DNA of 43,752 bases. It comes from Flectobacillus longus (GTDB lineage Bacteria > Bacteroidota > Bacteroidia > Cytophagales > Spirosomataceae). This document shows, piece by piece, positions 15,696-23,702 of this stretch. The notes below the pieces were generated by a model. It had not been told where the DNA came from, searched no databases, and saw nothing but the letters and a program-made list of their open reading frames with translations. Location: contig NZ_JASHIC010000044.1 in assembly GCF_030056705.1 (NCBI RefSeq), forward strand, positions 1-43,752. Reading direction: 5' to 3'. Position numbers and translations under genes: made by a program. Numbering within the stretch: position 1 is the stretch's first letter; each line of letters starts with the position of its first letter.

Positions 15696-16739
15696 ATGAT
15701 TCCAATTGAAAACATCTACTTTTTGCTTTGTTATGCTTGGGATAAACTTGAGCAACGCCACTTGGTAAAAGCTGGTGTATCAGGGCAAAAAAGTATCTAT
15801 GAATTATTAGCGAGTATCTTGGTTAGAGAGCTACCTACGCTTTGGAAGAAAGGATATTTCAAATACTACACAGAACAAAATCAATACATCCAAGGCATAA
15901 GAGGCAAAGTACATATCTCTCCTTCTTTGGCAACTGGAGCATTTGAGAAGGGAATGGCATACTGTGAATTTGATGAATTTTCTGATAATATTTTGGCTAA
16001 TCAGATTTTAAAAAGCAGCCTTGTCCGACTTCTCAAAGTATCAACCCTTTCAGATAAGATTCACCAAAGTTTACAATCAGAATTACGAAGACTGCATCAT
16101 ATTCAAGAAATATCCCTACACGAAGCATTGTTCCGTCAGGCGTTTGCCCATTGTCATAGAAATACGACCTATCCGTTTTTACTACATATTTGTGAATTGC
16201 TTTACTCTCAAAGCATGGTAAGTGAACAGGGGGAGAGTATTTTATTCAGAGATTTTGAGCAAGACGACCGCAAAATGTCAGGTTTATTTGAAGCTTTTGT
16301 ACGTAATTTTTATAAAATAGAACTCAAAAGTGCTAAGGTTTTTAGGGAAAGACTTCAATGGAAACTTACAGGAACAGAACCACAGTATTTGCCCAAAATG
16401 CAAACTGATATTAGTTTGATTTTGAACAACGGCAAAAAGTTGATTATTGATACCAAGTATTATACCCGTACTTTAAATACCTATTTTAGTTCAGAAAAAA
16501 TACATACCGAGAACCTCTACCAGTTATTTGCCTATCTAAAAAATCAGCCTGACGAGCAGGCTGAAGGTATCTTATTGTATCCAACGGTAAAGCAATCTTT
16601 AAGCTTATCATATACTTCAGAACAGCATCATATCCGAATCGAAACGATAAATTTGGCTCAATCTTGGGAGAAAATCCACGAAGATTTATTGGAAATAGTA
16701 ACTAAAAACTTATCCCAAACACCTTATTCTTTTGATTAA
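15696..16739 (+). CDS. mcrC: McrC-like PD-(D/E)xK nuclease subunit
   Basis: A 347-residue endonuclease subunit, close to the length of E. coli McrC. The N-terminal half carries the family segments GIRGKVHIS and EFDEFSDNILANQILK, and the C-terminal half is the PD-(D/E)xK nuclease: E199 (GLFEAF), D238 (TDISLIL) and D252-T-K254 (IIDTKYY) form an intact active site. It is expected to be recruited and driven by the McrB GTPase just upstream to cut DNA carrying modified cytosines. Its last 38 bp overlap the convergent DUF6702 gene. No methyltransferase is present, as expected for type IV systems. Confidence 0.9.
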   Translation: MIPIENIYFLLCYAWDKLEQRHLVKAGVSGQKSIYELLASILVRELPTLWKKGYFKYYTEQNQYIQGIRGKVHISPSLATGAFEKGMAYCEFDEFSDNILANQILKSSLVRLLKVSTLSDKIHQSLQSELRRLHHIQEISLHEALFRQAFAHCHRNTTYPFLLHICELLYSQSMVSEQGESILFRDFEQDDRKMSGLFEAFVRNFYKIELKSAKVFRERLQWKLTGTEPQYLPKMQTDISLILNNGKKLIIDTKYYTRTLNTYFSSEKIHTENLYQLFAYLKNQPDEQAEGILLYPTVKQSLSLSYTSEQHHIRIETINLAQSWEKIHEDLLEIVTKNLSQTPYSFD

Positions 16740-17241
16740 AAATAAAGGATTTCTTTTCGGACTGATAAAACAGATTAACCACATTAGTTTGGTCATCAAA
16801 CTCGTCCATCAATACATCATTTTGAAGTTTTGAACCACTGATTGGCTCTTGTGCTGGCATTTCGATGTATAGCCACATGGCATCACCTTCTTGCTCCTTT
16901 CCTAAATAGTGATACGCCACTCGCTGATTGCGGGCATTGAACCACACAAAATGCTTTTGTATGTATTTATCAATTTGTGGGTCAAACTTTTCCGTTTTGT
17001 CTAATACGATCTTCTTGCCTTGATTTTCTTTGGTCAATACTGTTTCTAAATCATCCTTAAAAACACGGAGACTAATTTCAAAGCTTTTTTCCTTGGCGTT
17101 ATAACGCATTTCGGTAATACTTGTATGGAAGGCATGTTTCTTAAATGCCATCAATCCAAGCGATAGCATTACGCCCAAAAGCAAAAACCTGTAAGAGAAT
17201 CTCACAGGTTTTTGAATATATTTTTTTGATTTTATTAACAT
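16702..17241 (-). CDS. DUF6702-like exported protein
   Basis: A 179-residue protein with a basic N-terminus and one hydrophobic segment (about 20-33, FLLLGVMLSLGLMAF), followed by HAFHTSITEMRYN and FEISLRVFKDDLE, the recognisable start of DUF6702 domains in Bacteroidota. The function is not known. It begins 30 bp after rseP on the same strand and is probably cotranscribed with it. Its 3' end overlaps mcrC by 38 bp, so its terminal codons are also antisense to that gene. No terminator hairpin is visible at its end. Confidence 0.78.
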   Translation of the reverse strand: MLIKSKKYIQKPVRFSYRFLLLGVMLSLGLMAFKKHAFHTSITEMRYNAKEKSFEISLRVFKDDLETVLTKENQGKKIVLDKTEKFDPQIDKYIQKHFVWFNARNQRVAYHYLGKEQEGDAMWLYIEMPAQEPISGSKLQNDVLMDEFDDQTNVVNLFYQSEKKSFIFNQKNKVFGISF

Positions 17242-17271
17242 ACGTTTGTTGAATGTATATATTGGGTATTT

Positions 17272-18657
17272 CTAGAAAAGCTTCTTGAAAAGACCATTTC
17301 CTAAAACGAATACCATCAAACCTAGTAAAATCACTGTTCCAACTTGTTGTGCACGCTCCATGAATTTTTCTGATGGCGGACGACCTGTAATAATTTCAAA
17401 CAACAAGAATAAAGCATGACCACCATCCAAGGCAGGAATTGGTAATAAATTCATAAATGCCAAAGCCATCGAAAGCAAGCCTGTCAAACTCCAGAAGTTT
17501 AACCAATCCCAGTGCGAGCCGTACATATCAGCAATTTCAAATGGACCACTCAAAGCTTTGTCAGCACGAACCTGACCTGCAAAAATTTTCTTGAAACCTT
17601 GAATATTTTTCCACACTACATCAAAAGCATTGCTAGCTCCCACTACAAAAGCCTGACCCAATGTATAATCTTCGTGTGATTTTTGAACCAAATACTCAGG
17701 AAAAAAGCCCAATGTACCATCCTCAGCAGTAGTCATGCGAAGCGTATCGGCTTTACCAGCACGCATAATAGCCAAGGTTACTGGTTTGTTTTTATACTTT
17801 TGAAGTTCTTCTTTGAAAGTCTGGAAGAATTTCACGGGTGTTCCATTAATCGATACAATTTCGTCACCATTTTTCATACCTGCTGTATAAGCTGGTGCAG
17901 GGGCTGGTGCGGGCTTTCCTAAAAGTTTGTCTAAGAAAGAGGCTTCTTTGGGTTCAGCTACACGACCTATTTTAAATTTATACAGAGGTTGAATAAACTC
18001 TCCTTTTTGGTCTGATAGCTTATTTAAGAAGTCACTTGGAATCACAATCTCTACTGTTTTACCATTTCTTTCAACGGTATAAACTGTTTTATCTTCTAAT
18101 ATAGCACCAGCAATATCTGTGTAACTATTGAAATCTTCACCGTTTACTTTTAGTACTTTATCTCCTAACTGGAAACCAACTTCTTTACCAAGTGCTCCAG
18201 CATATAACCCTTCTTTGTTTAGTTCGGCTTTAGAAATGTAGTTATTTCCTTCTTTAAAACTAATGCCCCAGAAGATTAATACCCCTAAAATCACATTGAC
18301 GATAATCCCCCCTAACATTACAATAAGACGTTGCCATGCAGGTTTGCCACGAAACTCCCAAGGTTCAGGAGTAGCTGAAAGTTTTGAAGCATCTTGTGTT
18401 TCATCAATCATACCAGCGATTGATACATAACCACCAAGTGGAAACCAGCCTAAACCGTATTCTGTCTCACCTATTTTCTTTTTGAATAAAGCAAAATTCA
18501 ATAAAGTAGGTATTGGAAAAAGAAAATCAAAGAATAAGTAGAATCTATCTACTCTCATCTTAAACCATTTGGCAGTGATATAATGCCCAAATTCGTGTAA
18601 ACTTACTAAAATCGACAAACCCAAAATGAGTTGTCCAACCTTCACTAGTCCTTCCAT
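17272..18657 (-). CDS. rseP: RseP/RIP site-2 intramembrane metalloprotease
   Basis: A 461-residue M50 protease that cuts transmembrane substrates such as anti-sigma factors during envelope stress. The zinc motif is H21-E22-F-G-H25 in the first membrane helix, the third ligand motif LLPIPALDGGH is near residue 405, and two PDZ-like regions lie between (LGKEVGFQLGDKVLKVNGEDF and MKNGDEIVSINGTPV). Four membrane helices are expected. The RseA/RseB partners and sigma-E are not in the window. It sits downstream of dxr (137-bp gap) and upstream of the DUF6702 gene, all leftward. Confidence 0.94.
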   Translation of the reverse strand: MEGLVKVGQLILGLSILVSLHEFGHYITAKWFKMRVDRFYLFFDFLFPIPTLLNFALFKKKIGETEYGLGWFPLGGYVSIAGMIDETQDASKLSATPEPWEFRGKPAWQRLIVMLGGIIVNVILGVLIFWGISFKEGNNYISKAELNKEGLYAGALGKEVGFQLGDKVLKVNGEDFNSYTDIAGAILEDKTVYTVERNGKTVEIVIPSDFLNKLSDQKGEFIQPLYKFKIGRVAEPKEASFLDKLLGKPAPAPAPAYTAGMKNGDEIVSINGTPVKFFQTFKEELQKYKNKPVTLAIMRAGKADTLRMTTAEDGTLGFFPEYLVQKSHEDYTLGQAFVVGASNAFDVVWKNIQGFKKIFAGQVRADKALSGPFEIADMYGSHWDWLNFWSLTGLLSMALAFMNLLPIPALDGGHALFLLFEIITGRPPSEKFMERAQQVGTVILLGLMVFVLGNGLFKKLF

Positions 18658-18794
18658 TGTTTAGCTTTTAGCCCCAGTCTGAACTTGTCAGACCAATACT
18701 GTTTTCTATTAAGGTTTTAAAAAATATAATTTAGCTGAGAAAGTTCGTTTTCGATACTTTTATCTACATTCCTATTTCTCCTGTGGATAAACTC

Positions 18795-19946
18795 TTAGAG
18801 ATTTTCACTTGCAAATACTCTGGTTGCATCATCAGTCTGGATATAGTCATCCAAAGTTGGATGCTTGATAAACGGAACTTTTGCCATACAAGTTTCAAGC
18901 AAGTCTGACATTTGTAAAAAGCCAATTTTATCTTCCAGAAAAGCAGCCACGGCAATTTCGTTGGCAGCGTTCAAGATACAAGGCATATTTCCACCTTGAG
19001 CCATTGCGTCAAATGCTAGTTGCAAGTTACGAAATGTTTCTTTATCAGGTTGCTCAAATGTGAGATTTGGATAATTAATGAAGTCAAAACGAGGGAAGTC
19101 TGATTTTAGTCTGTTGGGAAAGCCCAATGCAAACTGAATAGGTAATTTCATATCAGGTAAACCCATTTGAGCTTTGATAGAACCATCCTCAAACTGCACC
19201 AACGAGTGAATGATAGATTGGGGATGTACCACCACATCTATTTGAGAGGCATTGAGATTAAAAAGCCATTTTGCTTCAATTACTTCCAAGCCTTTATTCA
19301 TCAAACTTGCTGAATCAATCGTAATCTTGGCTCCCATCACCCAGTTAGGATGTTTCAATGCTTGCGCTTTGGTTACGTTTGCCAACTCTTCACGTTTTTT
19401 CCCTCTAAAAGGACCACCTGAGGCAGTCAAAATAATCTTTTCAATAGGATTATGAAACTCCCCTACTAAGCACTGAAAAATAGCAGAATGTTCTGAATCG
19501 ACAGGATAAATATTAACGCCTTTTTGTTGTGCCAAAGCAGTAATCAACTCACCCGCAACTACCAAAGTTTCTTTATTGGCCAAAGCAATATGTTTGCCTG
19601 CTTCAATAGCTTTGATGGTCGGTAATAATCCTGCGTAGCCTACCATCGAAGTCAGCACTATATCAATAGCCTCCATTTGTACGACAGACTCAAGGGCTTT
19701 TGCGCCAGCATACACTTTAATACCATGTGGATCAAGTGCATCAAAAACTTGGCTATATAGTGCCTCGTTGCCAATTACAACACAATTGGGGCGAAAAGCA
19801 ATTGCTTGTTCTATCAACAACTTGGCGTTGCTTTGAGCCGTTAATACTTCTACTTCAAAAATAGTAGGATTCGCCTGAATTACTTCGAGGGCTTGTGTGC
19901 CAATCGAACCTGTCGAACCTAAAATGGCAATATTCCTTTTTTGCAT
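18795..19946 (-). CDS. dxr: 1-deoxy-D-xylulose 5-phosphate reductoisomerase
   Basis: A 383-residue DXR (IspC), converting DXP to MEP with NADPH in the non-mevalonate isoprenoid pathway. Seen: Rossmann motif GSTGSIG at 10-16, ANKETLVVAGE, the metal/substrate region PVDSEHSAIFQ, TASGGPFRG (flexible-loop region) and MNKGLEVIEAKWLF. Length is normal and the C-terminal helical domain is complete. The neighbouring polyprenyl synthase uses the downstream C5 products, so this block joins isoprenoid and envelope functions. Confidence 0.96.
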   Translation of the reverse strand: MQKRNIAILGSTGSIGTQALEVIQANPTIFEVEVLTAQSNAKLLIEQAIAFRPNCVVIGNEALYSQVFDALDPHGIKVYAGAKALESVVQMEAIDIVLTSMVGYAGLLPTIKAIEAGKHIALANKETLVVAGELITALAQQKGVNIYPVDSEHSAIFQCLVGEFHNPIEKIILTASGGPFRGKKREELANVTKAQALKHPNWVMGAKITIDSASLMNKGLEVIEAKWLFNLNASQIDVVVHPQSIIHSLVQFEDGSIKAQMGLPDMKLPIQFALGFPNRLKSDFPRFDFINYPNLTFEQPDKETFRNLQLAFDAMAQGGNMPCILNAANEIAVAAFLEDKIGFLQMSDLLETCMAKVPFIKHPTLDDYIQTDDATRVFASENL

Positions 19947-20127
19947 AAATCTTAATGATGAAACAATCTATTCTGTTTGTTGTACTCAGATAGTTGGAGG
20001 ATTTGAGCAGATCACTCAACCCTTTGATATATTTTTATTAAACTTAAGTAATCTGTAAAATGAGATTTGAATATAAAATATTGATAGCTTTAGCTTTAAT
20101 CTTACATTCACAATTCAGCACTAATAC

Positions 20128-20760
20128 TTAGAACCCTCGAAGCCAGTCCAAAATTTGCTCCGTAAAAATCATAAGGACTTTTGGATAAATAATAATCGTA
20201 ATAATTACGCCATACAATGCGCCATATAAATGCGCATCGTGATTGATATTATCCATACTTCGACGTGACATATAAATCGAATACCACGTGTAAAGTAATG
20301 CAAAAAGTACAGCTGGCACTGGAATTACTCCATAAATATGAAGGCTCTGAGTTGGAGCAAACAAAATTGCAGCAAACAATACACTCGATACACCGCCCGA
20401 TGCACCTAAGGAATTATAATTAAAGTTGTTTTTGTGCTTGAAAAAAGAAGGCAAGTCTGATACGATGATTCCTCCTATATACAATAATAAATAGAGCAAA
20501 GGACCATTGACTGGAGAGATTTGATTATATACCGACTCCATCATATTGCCAAATGAATAAAGCGTGAACATATTGAAAAACAAATGTCCAAAGTCGGCAT
20601 GTATAAAGCCTGAGGTAATAAAACGCCAATATTCTTGTCGACGATTGATGAGATAAGGGTTCATCAAGAGCTTATTCAAAAGCTCATAGTTACGGAAGGC
20701 TAAAATACTAACCAAGGTGGTAATTAAAATTAGTATTTCATTTAGAGATAAATCTGCCAT
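20128..20760 (-). CDS. Rhomboid family intramembrane serine protease
   Basis: A 210-residue membrane protein with about six hydrophobic segments. The rhomboid signatures are present: GFIHADFGHLFFNMFTLYSFG (the HxxxN motif H59-N63 of helix 2), the nucleophile S121 in LGASGG, and catalytic H177 in AHLYGALYG. Rhomboids cut substrates inside the membrane; the targets here are unknown. All catalytic residues are present, so it should be active. It lies 20 bp after the hairpin that follows the polyprenyl synthase gene. Confidence 0.92.
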   Translation of the reverse strand: MADLSLNEILILITTLVSILAFRNYELLNKLLMNPYLINRRQEYWRFITSGFIHADFGHLFFNMFTLYSFGNMMESVYNQISPVNGPLLYLLLYIGGIIVSDLPSFFKHKNNFNYNSLGASGGVSSVLFAAILFAPTQSLHIYGVIPVPAVLFALLYTWYSIYMSRRSMDNINHDAHLYGALYGVIITIIIYPKVLMIFTEQILDWLRGF

Positions 20761-20781
20761 TTGTTATTGAATGAAAATAAA

Positions 20782-20806
20782 AACAGTCAGACCAAGGCCG
20801 ACTGTT
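20782..20806 (-). terminator. Intrinsic terminator after the polyprenyl synthase gene
   Basis: On the minus strand AACAGTC and GACTGTT pair around an 11-nt loop and TTTTTATTTT follows. It lies between the polyprenyl synthase stop and the rhomboid start and may act as an attenuator for the latter. Confidence 0.7.
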
Positions 20807-20947
20807 CATAAAGTTTTTAAATATTGAGTGTATAGACTCTATGAAAACTCAGGTGTTCATTATAATTACCTTACTTTAGCAATCAATTAAGTTAAAAGTC
20901 TACAGCTAATGACTTAGATTGTAAACACCATATTTTACAAATTTAAC

Positions 20948-21919
20948 CTAAACTTCTCTATCAATCAAAATATTAGCGAAGGCTCTCAACTCAGCTTTTC
21001 GCTCTGCTTCAACTTTCAAGCTATCTAATAAATCAAAAGCTTTTTCAAAGTACTCATTTATTTTAGTTTCAGCCAACTGACGAATTCCTAATTGGTCATA
21101 GATCCTACGCACAGCGTTTACTTTTTCGGCTGAATCAAAAGTTTTTAGTGATAACCAATATTCTAGCTGAGTTTTAGTTTCGCCAGTTGCCAAACTCAAA
21201 GCTTCGATAAGCATATAGGTTTTTTTATTAGAAATAATATCGCCTCCCACCTGCTTACCAAATTTTATAGGATCACCATAAACGTCCAATACATCGTCTT
21301 TCAACTGAAAACCTAAACCAATATTTATACCCAAATCATATAATGTTTGACAAGTTTTGTCGCTTGCACCACCAATGATACCGCCCAATTCGAGTGCAAA
21401 TCCTAATAAAACACTTGTTTTTAGGCGAATCATTTCGATATATTCTTCCTCGGTAACATTTTCTCGAGTCTCAAAATTCATATCATACTGTTGCCCTTCA
21501 CAAACTTCGGCAGCAGTACGATTAAAGCGTTGCAATGCTTTTTTCAAGTTTTTATCTTCTACAAAAAGCATCAACTCATACGCTTGCACCAACATTACAT
21601 CGCCCGAGAGGATTGCGGTATTGTCATTCCATTTGGCATGAACAGTTGGTTTTCCACGACGCAAGGGAGCTTTGTCCATAATATCGTCGTGCATTAAGGT
21701 AAAATTGTGGAAAACTTCGACAGCCGTTGCAGGTTTTATTGCTTTTTGCCACTCATCTGTAAATAAAGCAGTTGACATAAGAGTCATGAGTGGGCGTAAG
21801 CGCTTTCCACCCAAAGACATCAAATAACGAATGGGTTCATAGAGTTCGACAGGCGACTGCCCGTATTGTTGTTGCTGGAATTCTTCTTCTAAAGCTTGGA
21901 TAAACTGTTTTGTGGTCAT
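20948..21919 (-). CDS. Polyprenyl diphosphate synthase (FPP/GGPP type)
   Basis: A 323-residue trans-isoprenyl diphosphate synthase that elongates allylic diphosphates with IPP. The first aspartate-rich motif is D78-D-I-M-D82 (LMHDDIMDKAPLRRGKPTVH), the second DDVLD (QLKDDVLDVYGD), with GGKRLRP for IPP binding at 37-43. F73, five residues before the first motif, is a bulky residue of the kind that limits chain length in short-chain synthases, so a C15-C20 product is my guess. It is the first gene of the leftward block and has its own terminator before the rhomboid gene. Confidence 0.92.
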   Translation of the reverse strand: MTTKQFIQALEEEFQQQQYGQSPVELYEPIRYLMSLGGKRLRPLMTLMSTALFTDEWQKAIKPATAVEVFHNFTLMHDDIMDKAPLRRGKPTVHAKWNDNTAILSGDVMLVQAYELMLFVEDKNLKKALQRFNRTAAEVCEGQQYDMNFETRENVTEEEYIEMIRLKTSVLLGFALELGGIIGGASDKTCQTLYDLGINIGLGFQLKDDVLDVYGDPIKFGKQVGGDIISNKKTYMLIEALSLATGETKTQLEYWLSLKTFDSAEKVNAVRRIYDQLGIRQLAETKINEYFEKAFDLLDSLKVEAERKAELRAFANILIDREV

Positions 21920-22254
21920 ACTTTAATCCAACTACTATGTTAGATACTAAGGGTGATAAATAATGAGTGATGAGTAAAAGTTAAATTAAAACAAATGATA
22001 GCACCGAGGGCTATCATATATTAGCTATTAACTTTAAACAAGTACCTTTACGCTTGTTTAAAAAGCCCATTTATGTTTTATTGATTCAACTATTCATTAC
22101 AAAGCTTGTACAAAATTAATACAGTAGAATAACTGAAAATACTCATTTTTGTTATGTTTTATCAAAAATAGAAATAAGAAGTGAAACCCAACACAGGAAT
22201 CAACTATATTTTCTCTAACTTTGCAAAGCCTCATCTCACCTGAGGGCTAGCCTT
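21920..22254. other. Divergent promoter region with two hairpins
   Basis: About 335 bp between the polyprenyl synthase (-) and exonuclease (+) genes. It has two perfect inverted repeats: ATGATAGC/GCTATCAT (21995-22002, 22010-22017) and TTTAAACAAG/CTTGTTTAAA (22033-22042, 22053-22062). TAACTTTG at 22216-22223 is a perfect -7 element for the rightward gene, giving a leader of about 25 nt. Confidence 0.6.
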
Positions 22255-23070
22255 ATGCTTACACATCAATTAAACCTTCGCAAGCCACTCGCCTTTTTCG
22301 ATTTAGAAACAACAGGCGTGAATGTTATCAAAGACCGTATCGTCGAAATCAGTATTGCCAAAGCCAATGTTGATGGAACGGTGACGGTCAAAACTCGTCG
22401 TGTCAATCCAGGAATACCTATTCCAGTGGAGTCATCGATGGTTCATGGTATTTATGATGACGATGTGGCCAATGAGCCAGCGTTCAAACAAATTGCCAAA
22501 TCTATGGCTCAATTCTTGGAGGGTTGTGACCTAGCGGGCTTTAATTCCAATCGCTTTGATGTTCCGATGTTAGTTGAAGAGTTTTTACGCAATGATGTAG
22601 AATTCGATGTCAAAAATCGTCGCCTTATTGATGCTCAAAGAATTTTTCACATGATGGAACCACGAAACCTTTCGGCAGCTTACAAGTTCTATTGTAGTAA
22701 AGAGCTTATTGATGCTCACTCAGCCGAAGCTGATACAATCGCAACTTTGGAGATTTTGAATGCTCAAGTTAAACGATATGAAGGTGTAGTAATCAAAAAT
22801 GAAAAAGGCGAAGATTTTGTCCCAGTCAAAAACGATATGGATGCGCTTCATGAATTGACTTCTGCCAAACTAGTAGATTTTGCTCAAAGAATTGTGTTCA
22901 ATCGTGAAGGCGTAGAAGTCATCAACTTTGGAAAACACGCTGGAAAGCCTGTGGTACAAGTACTTAAGGACGAACCATCGTATTATGATTGGATGATGAA
23001 AGGCGATTTTCCACTAGATACCAAGCGAAAACTTACCGAGATAAAGTTACGAGCTTTTAATAATCGTTAA
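22255..23070 (+). CDS. DnaQ-like 3'-5' exonuclease (DEDDh)
   Basis: A 271-residue nuclease with an N-terminal exonuclease domain of the DEDDh class: D16 and E18 (FFDLETTG), D102 (NSNRFDVPML), H155 and D160 (DAHSAEADT). The C-terminal region (about 215-271; INFGKHAGKPV, YYDWMMKGDFP) is the extra domain seen in many Bacteroidota DnaQ-like and ExoX-like proteins. It degrades or proofreads DNA 3' ends; whether it works with the replicative polymerase or in repair cannot be told from sequence. It is monocistronic, with its own -7 element at 22216-22223. Confidence 0.9.
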   Translation: MLTHQLNLRKPLAFFDLETTGVNVIKDRIVEISIAKANVDGTVTVKTRRVNPGIPIPVESSMVHGIYDDDVANEPAFKQIAKSMAQFLEGCDLAGFNSNRFDVPMLVEEFLRNDVEFDVKNRRLIDAQRIFHMMEPRNLSAAYKFYCSKELIDAHSAEADTIATLEILNAQVKRYEGVVIKNEKGEDFVPVKNDMDALHELTSAKLVDFAQRIVFNREGVEVINFGKHAGKPVVQVLKDEPSYYDWMMKGDFPLDTKRKLTEIKLRAFNNR

Positions 23071-23152
23071 TAGGGAAAATAATTATAATGAAAAACCGCT
23101 TGTATTTGGTTCATATTTTAGCGACTTTTCAAACATATTCCTTATTTTTGCC

Positions 23153-23160
23153 CCGAATTT
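23153..23160 (+). promoter_or_regulatory. Promoter -7 element for nuoKLMN
   Basis: TATTTTTG matches TAnnTTTG, but the -33 box is not clear. The leader of about 140 nt includes a small CCTCG/CGAGG hairpin near 23191-23205. Confidence 0.4.
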
Positions 23161-23305
23161 TCCGAAAACTGTAAGAACTATAAATGAGCCTCGCACTTCG
23201 AGGTTAACCATTTAAAGTTGAATGTTTAGACGAAACTATTATTTCTTAATTTGATAAAAAAGTAGAAAGTAATAGGCTTCATCTACTCACCAAACTTAAA
23301 GACTT

Positions 23306-23635
23306 ATGCAACAAATACCTGACGTTATCCGACAAATTCCTCTGAACAACTATGTTTGGTTCAGTACGGCTCTATTTTGTATCGGCATTATTGGAGTATT
23401 AACACGCCGAAATGCAATCATCATTTTTATGTCAGTCGAATTGATGCTAAATGCAGCCAATCTTCTTTTAGCAGCCTTTTCTTCATACAAATCTGACCCA
23501 ACTGGGCAAGTTTTTGTATTCTTTATTATGGCTGTGGCTGCTGCCGAAGTAGCGGTAGGCTTAGCTATTATTGTGATGATTTATCGCAATATTCAATCAA
23601 TTGATGTAGGTATTTTGAATAAATTAAAGTGGTAA
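23306..23635 (+). CDS. nuoK: NADH-quinone oxidoreductase subunit K
   Basis: A 109-residue membrane subunit of respiratory complex I with three hydrophobic helices. The conserved membrane glutamates needed for proton pumping are visible in FMSVELMLNAANLLL and AAAEVAVGLAIIVMIYR. Length is typical. It is the first gene of a nuoK-L-M-N run. The subunits A to J that normally precede it are absent: the upstream neighbour is an exonuclease, and 235 bp of non-coding sequence lie between. Confidence 0.96.
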   Translation: MQQIPDVIRQIPLNNYVWFSTALFCIGIIGVLTRRNAIIIFMSVELMLNAANLLLAAFSSYKSDPTGQVFVFFIMAVAAAEVAVGLAIIVMIYRNIQSIDVGILNKLKW

Positions 23636-23702
23636 TTATCAGGTGTGAGTCCTTGTTGTGTTTTATCTACAACATAGCTCACTGCTTATAGCTCTAAAAA
23701 TT

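Noticed and set aside
21357-21697. Two plus-strand open frames opposite the polyprenyl synthase
   Set aside because: They are antisense shadows of a gene with intact catalytic motifs.
23658-23702. GTG start giving a longer NuoL
   Set aside because: NuoL proteins begin with a hydrophobic segment like that at ATG 23703; the added 15 residues are not part of the family.
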